Below are positions 5,094 to 6,901 of a stretch of 6,901 bases of DNA, piece by piece (position 1 is the first letter of the stretch; the number at the start of each line of letters is the position of its first letter). Under the pieces are notes generated by a model that did not search any database, was not told where the DNA came from, and saw nothing but the letters and a program-made list of their open reading frames with translations. The translations under genes were made by a program, and so were the position numbers. Source of the DNA: Thermoplasmata archaeon (GTDB taxonomy: Archaea; Thermoplasmatota; Thermoplasmata; WALJ01); assembly GCA_015522885.1 (NCBI GenBank), contig WALJ01000155.1:1-6901 (forward strand), in the 5' to 3' direction.

Positions 5094-5327
5094 TTAAAAG
5101 CAAAATCCGGCATTCTTTTTGAGTCCGGCATATACCTTGCCGTTGTCTCCGATTATTTTTGAAGCGGTAAGAGAAAATCGCCCTTCTCCGCATCCGGCAT
5201 CCAGCAAGCTATCGCCTGTTTCGAGTCCGATATCTCGAAGAGCCTTTTCGGCATCGAGAAGACTGCCGAAATAACCTCTGAAATGGCCGGAGCCGGAATG
5301 ATGCCTTTCTCCAAATTCATCGCTCAT
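5094..5327 (-). pseudogene. Truncated class I SAM-dependent methyltransferase
   Basis: The ORF gives 77 residues from the ATG at 5327. An N-terminal helix region (about 22-36) is followed by the SAM-binding motif I LLDAGCGEGRFS (41-52) and then GKVYA (63-67), where strand beta 2 should end in an acidic residue that holds the ribose of S-adenosylmethionine. Instead it runs into LKKNAGFCF and stops. Complete members of this class are normally about 180-250 residues, so beta strands 3-7, and with them the substrate site, are missing. I found no continuation in other frames downstream. The ATG overlaps the end of the AbrB-like gene by 11 bases with GAGGAAG upstream, so translation was coupled; an in-frame ATG at 5354 lies inside abrB and is less likely. 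GCCGGA occurs twice near the break (about 5108-5130). It is probably a nonfunctional 3' truncation. Confidence 0.75.
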
Positions 5328-5559
5328 TTTCTTCCTCTTTATCGATATGACCAATTCCTTTTAACATTTCGAGTGCTAATTTCTCCATTACATCTGCCTT
5401 GAGAATTCCTATTCCCCGTTCCTCGTCTCCAACTACCAAGAGAAGATCTCCTGGTTTTATGTCAAATATATCTCTCGCTTCCTTCGGTATGACAATCTGT
5501 CCCCTTTCGCCGACCTTAACGGTTCCGAATATGTGTTTTCCCTTTGTAAATGGGCCCAT
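5317..5559 (-). CDS. AbrB/SpoVT-type swapped-hairpin DNA-binding regulator
   Basis: This 80-residue protein has a classical AbrB-type domain: GTVKVGERGQIVIPKEARDI (about 12-31) followed by FDIKPGDLLLVVGDE (32-46), the pattern of the swapped-hairpin dimer that binds DNA. A short amphipathic helix and an acidic tail follow. Such small archaeal regulators often sit next to the genes they control; here the partner is the overlapping methyltransferase remnant. The start is ambiguous: ATG at 5568 and ATG at 5559 are both in frame. GGAGATGAT (5572-5564) is one mismatch from the anti-Shine-Dalgarno complement and covers the first ATG, so 5559 is preferred. The target is unknown; autoregulation at the divergent promoter is likely but unproven. 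It could also act as a MazE-like antitoxin, but no toxin is present. Confidence 0.85.
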   Translation of the reverse strand: MGPFTKGKHIFGTVKVGERGQIVIPKEARDIFDIKPGDLLLVVGDEERGIGILKADVMEKLALEMLKGIGHIDKEEENER

Positions 5560-5616
5560 ATCAATCATCTCCTCTTAGTCATGTATCTCATGTTTTTCAC
5601 ACCTATCTGTATGTTC

Positions 5617-5632
5617 ATACTTAAATGTTTCG
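5617..5632 (-). promoter_or_regulatory. Promoter of the AbrB-methyltransferase pair
   Basis: Read on the minus strand, CGAAA (BRE-like) is followed by CATTTAAGTAT, a fair archaeal TATA box. Transcription would start near 5595-5598, giving a leader of about 37 bases before the ATG at 5559. It lies in a 150-base divergent region shared with the aspartate dehydrogenase promoter. Confidence 0.5.
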
Positions 5633-5651
5633 ATCGCTGACTTTGGCACAA

Positions 5652-5718
5652 TCTTTATTTACGCCTCGTTTAATCGATATGCGATAAAGATGTCTCCATA
5701 CACCGGAAAGGTGGTAAC
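5652..5718 (+). promoter_or_regulatory. Promoter and ribosome binding site of aspartate dehydrogenase
   Basis: TTTATTTA at 5654-5661 is a TATA-like element predicting transcription from about 5682-5685; TTTAATCGATAT at 5669-5680 is a weaker alternative. GGTGG at 5710-5714 stands four bases before TTG at 5719, the same spacing as at purH and the fchA-like gene. Confidence 0.5.
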
Positions 5719-6525
5719 TTGAGAATGCTCCTCATAGGCTGCGGTTCGGTAGGGAGGGTGCTGGCAGAGAACATGCAGAAGATGCGGGAGATAGAGAAAT
5801 TCTATGTGTATGATGAGTTCAGAGAGGCGTCGCAGTCCCTTCAAAACGATTTTGACAAGGCAGAGGCCGTGGAAAATCCCGTGGAATTCATGGCCATGGC
5901 GAATCTCGTTATAGAAGCCGCATCTCAGAAGGCCGTGGAAATGTACGGTCCTGATGTACTGAAGAGAGGCATCGATTTCATGATTATGAGCGTTGGCGCT
6001 CTAGGTAGCGATGAACTGAGAAACGAGCTGTTTTCACTTGCAAAAGAGAAAGGGGGGCGAATATACATACCTTCAGGGGCGGTTTGCGGCACGGAGGTTC
6101 TGGACGGGGCATCCGTTGCTGACATAGAATATGTGGAGCTTGAAACAGTAAAACCGCCGGAAGGTCTCAGAGGCTCTCGATATCTGAAAGAGAAAGGCAT
6201 AGACCCGATGAATGTGAAGGAGCGTACCGTCGTGTTTGAAGGGAGCGCCAGAGATGCCGTGCAGGCCTTTCCTAAGAATGTGAATGTCTCCGCCACGCTC
6301 TCGTTAATCGGTATAGGATTTGACAGAACAAGGGTCAAGGTCGTGCTGGACCCGAATGTGAAAAGAAACAAACACCATGTAAGGATAGTAGGGGATTTTG
6401 GGATTTCCGAATGCTCGGTTGAGAACGTGCCTTCCCCCGATAATCCGAGAACAAGCTACCTGGCCGCAATATCTGCGGTTGCAACGCTTAGAAGGATTGT
6501 AAGCGGGATATGGGTGGGGATCTGA
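5719..6525 (+). CDS. nadX: L-aspartate dehydrogenase (NadX)
   Basis: This 268-residue protein matches NadX aspartate dehydrogenases (EC 1.4.1.21), which oxidise L-aspartate to iminoaspartate with NAD(P); quinolinate synthase NadA then uses the product to make NAD. Visible features are the N-terminal nucleotide-binding loop GCGSVG (7-12), IPSGAVCG (117-124), the FPKNVNVSATLSL segment (184-196), NKHHV (217-221) with the expected catalytic-region histidines, and ENVPSPDNPRTSYLAA (235-250) near the C-terminus. The length is normal for the family. TTG at 5719 is chosen because GGTGG sits four bases upstream; ATG at 5725 is the alternative and would only remove two residues. The gene is transcribed divergently from the AbrB-like regulator, and nadA/nadC are not in the window, so it appears to stand alone. 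The fold is certain; assignment to aspartate rather than a related amino acid rests on family motifs. Confidence 0.92.
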   Translation: MRMLLIGCGSVGRVLAENMQKMREIEKFYVYDEFREASQSLQNDFDKAEAVENPVEFMAMANLVIEAASQKAVEMYGPDVLKRGIDFMIMSVGALGSDELRNELFSLAKEKGGRIYIPSGAVCGTEVLDGASVADIEYVELETVKPPEGLRGSRYLKEKGIDPMNVKERTVVFEGSARDAVQAFPKNVNVSATLSLIGIGFDRTRVKVVLDPNVKRNKHHVRIVGDFGISECSVENVPSPDNPRTSYLAAISAVATLRRIVSGIWVGI

Positions 6526-6625
6526 TTACAAAGATGTAAAAGAGCGCATCACAATGCGTAGAATCTATGTTTTAAGCATAAAACCTTAAAATAAAATCAA
6601 AAGAAAAAGGGTTTGGGTTTTGTTT
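6526..6625. terminator. Convergent terminator region between nadX and surface-protein gene
   Basis: For the plus strand, a hairpin CGCAT-CACA-ATGCG lies at 6545-6558 and a T-rich stretch at 6611-6627. A second dyad, TTTTAAG (6570-6576) with CTTAAAA (6585-6591), is symmetric and could serve both strands. For the minus-strand gene, the complement of the A-rich stretch at 6581-6609 gives several T-runs just after its stop. Convergent gene orientation fits a bidirectional terminator. Confidence 0.5.
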
Positions 6626-6901
6626 TTACCAGTTCACGGTCCATGTTCCGGCCTTTGTCACATGTATCCAGTATCCTGTGTCGTATCTCATGTTGGCGCT
6701 GCCAGATAGCGTTATGATGTTCCCTGTGGATGGGTCATAGGCCTGTATATAGTCATAAGTTCCATCAAATCCGGACATTACATCGCTGACTGCTTTCGCC
6801 GTATAGCTCGGATATCCCACGAGATTCCAACCGCGGTGGAGACTTATAGTGGTTACATTTCCATTGACCGAAGGCATCTCCTTCTTGAGTTCTCCGGCGG
6901 C
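6626..6901 (-). CDS. C-terminal part of a large predicted surface protein
   Basis: The reading frame is open to the right edge of the window, so this is the last 91 codons of a longer gene; the ATG at 6877 is internal. The visible part is one beta-rich repeat domain: ISLHRGWNLVGYPS, then a variable stretch, YDYIQAYDPSTG, and GYWIHVTKAGTWTV just before the stop. This GWNLVGYPS...GYWI(H)VT pattern is familiar from the C-termini of long secreted or cell-surface proteins in archaea and some bacteria. No transmembrane anchor or sorting signal follows it, so attachment would rely on the domain itself or on upstream parts not seen here. The function is unknown; an S-layer-associated, adhesive or extracellular-enzyme role are all possible. 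Confidence 0.8.
   Translation of the reverse strand, partial: AAGELKKEMPSVNGNVTTISLHRGWNLVGYPSYTAKAVSDVMSGFDGTYDYIQAYDPSTGNIITLSGSANMRYDTGYWIHVTKAGTWTVNW

Noticed and set aside
5218..5232. TTTCGAGTCCGAT, resembling a tRNA T-loop
   Set aside because: It lies within the methyltransferase reading frame, and no acceptor stem or anticodon arm can be drawn around it.
5595..5615. Possible dyad ACACCTATCTGTATGT near the abrB transcription start
   Set aside because: Only three outer base pairs match; too weak to call an operator.

Overview
The window looks like a euryarchaeal chromosome segment, most likely from the Thermoplasmatota (formerly Thermoplasmata) or a close relative. The evidence is a group II chaperonin (thermosome) C-terminus at the left edge, an archaeal FtsZ preceded by a ribbon-helix-helix (RHH) regulator, a DUF531-type protein known mainly from archaea, TATA/BRE-like promoters, and a GGTGA-type Shine-Dalgarno (SD) a few bases before several starts, two of which are TTG. 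The lineage call is an inference from family content and could not be tested by search.

Left region (1-461): the thermosome tail ends at 108. A 350-base gap follows, with about three and a half copies of a 45-bp tandem repeat. Each unit contains two small hairpins whose arms change in a compensatory way between copies. A doubtful 84-codon minus-strand ORF runs through this array.

Centre (462-3097): two overlapping genes, a methenyltetrahydrofolate cyclohydrolase/cyclodeaminase homologue (fchA-like) and a DUF531 protein, are followed by a tandem-RHH regulator and ftsZ. The RHH-ftsZ pair has its own promoter, followed at once by a perfect 16-bp palindrome and phased copies of its half-site. 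This is a strong candidate for an autoregulatory cell-division operator, like the CdrS-FtsZ arrangement described in haloarchaea.

Right region (3098-6901): a full-length bifunctional purH has its own promoter and a TTG start. A divergent locus then holds an AbrB-like regulator with a methyltransferase truncated just after the SAM-binding loop (minus strand), and an aspartate dehydrogenase (plus strand). The last feature is the C-terminus of a large predicted surface protein, on the minus strand and cut by the window edge. The 4831-5093 gap has no gene I can defend.

How the genes fit together: fchA and purH both concern folate-bound one-carbon units. The first interconverts methenyl- and 10-formyl-tetrahydrofolate, and the second spends 10-formyl-tetrahydrofolate on purine closure. 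This suggests a tetrahydrofolate-dependent purine route rather than the formate/ATP PurP route of many archaea. The points most worth a second look are the palindromic operator ahead of RHH-ftsZ, the covarying hairpin array, the SPOUT-like motif in the DUF531 protein, and the replacement of the near-invariant NPHQ of PurH by NKEQ.
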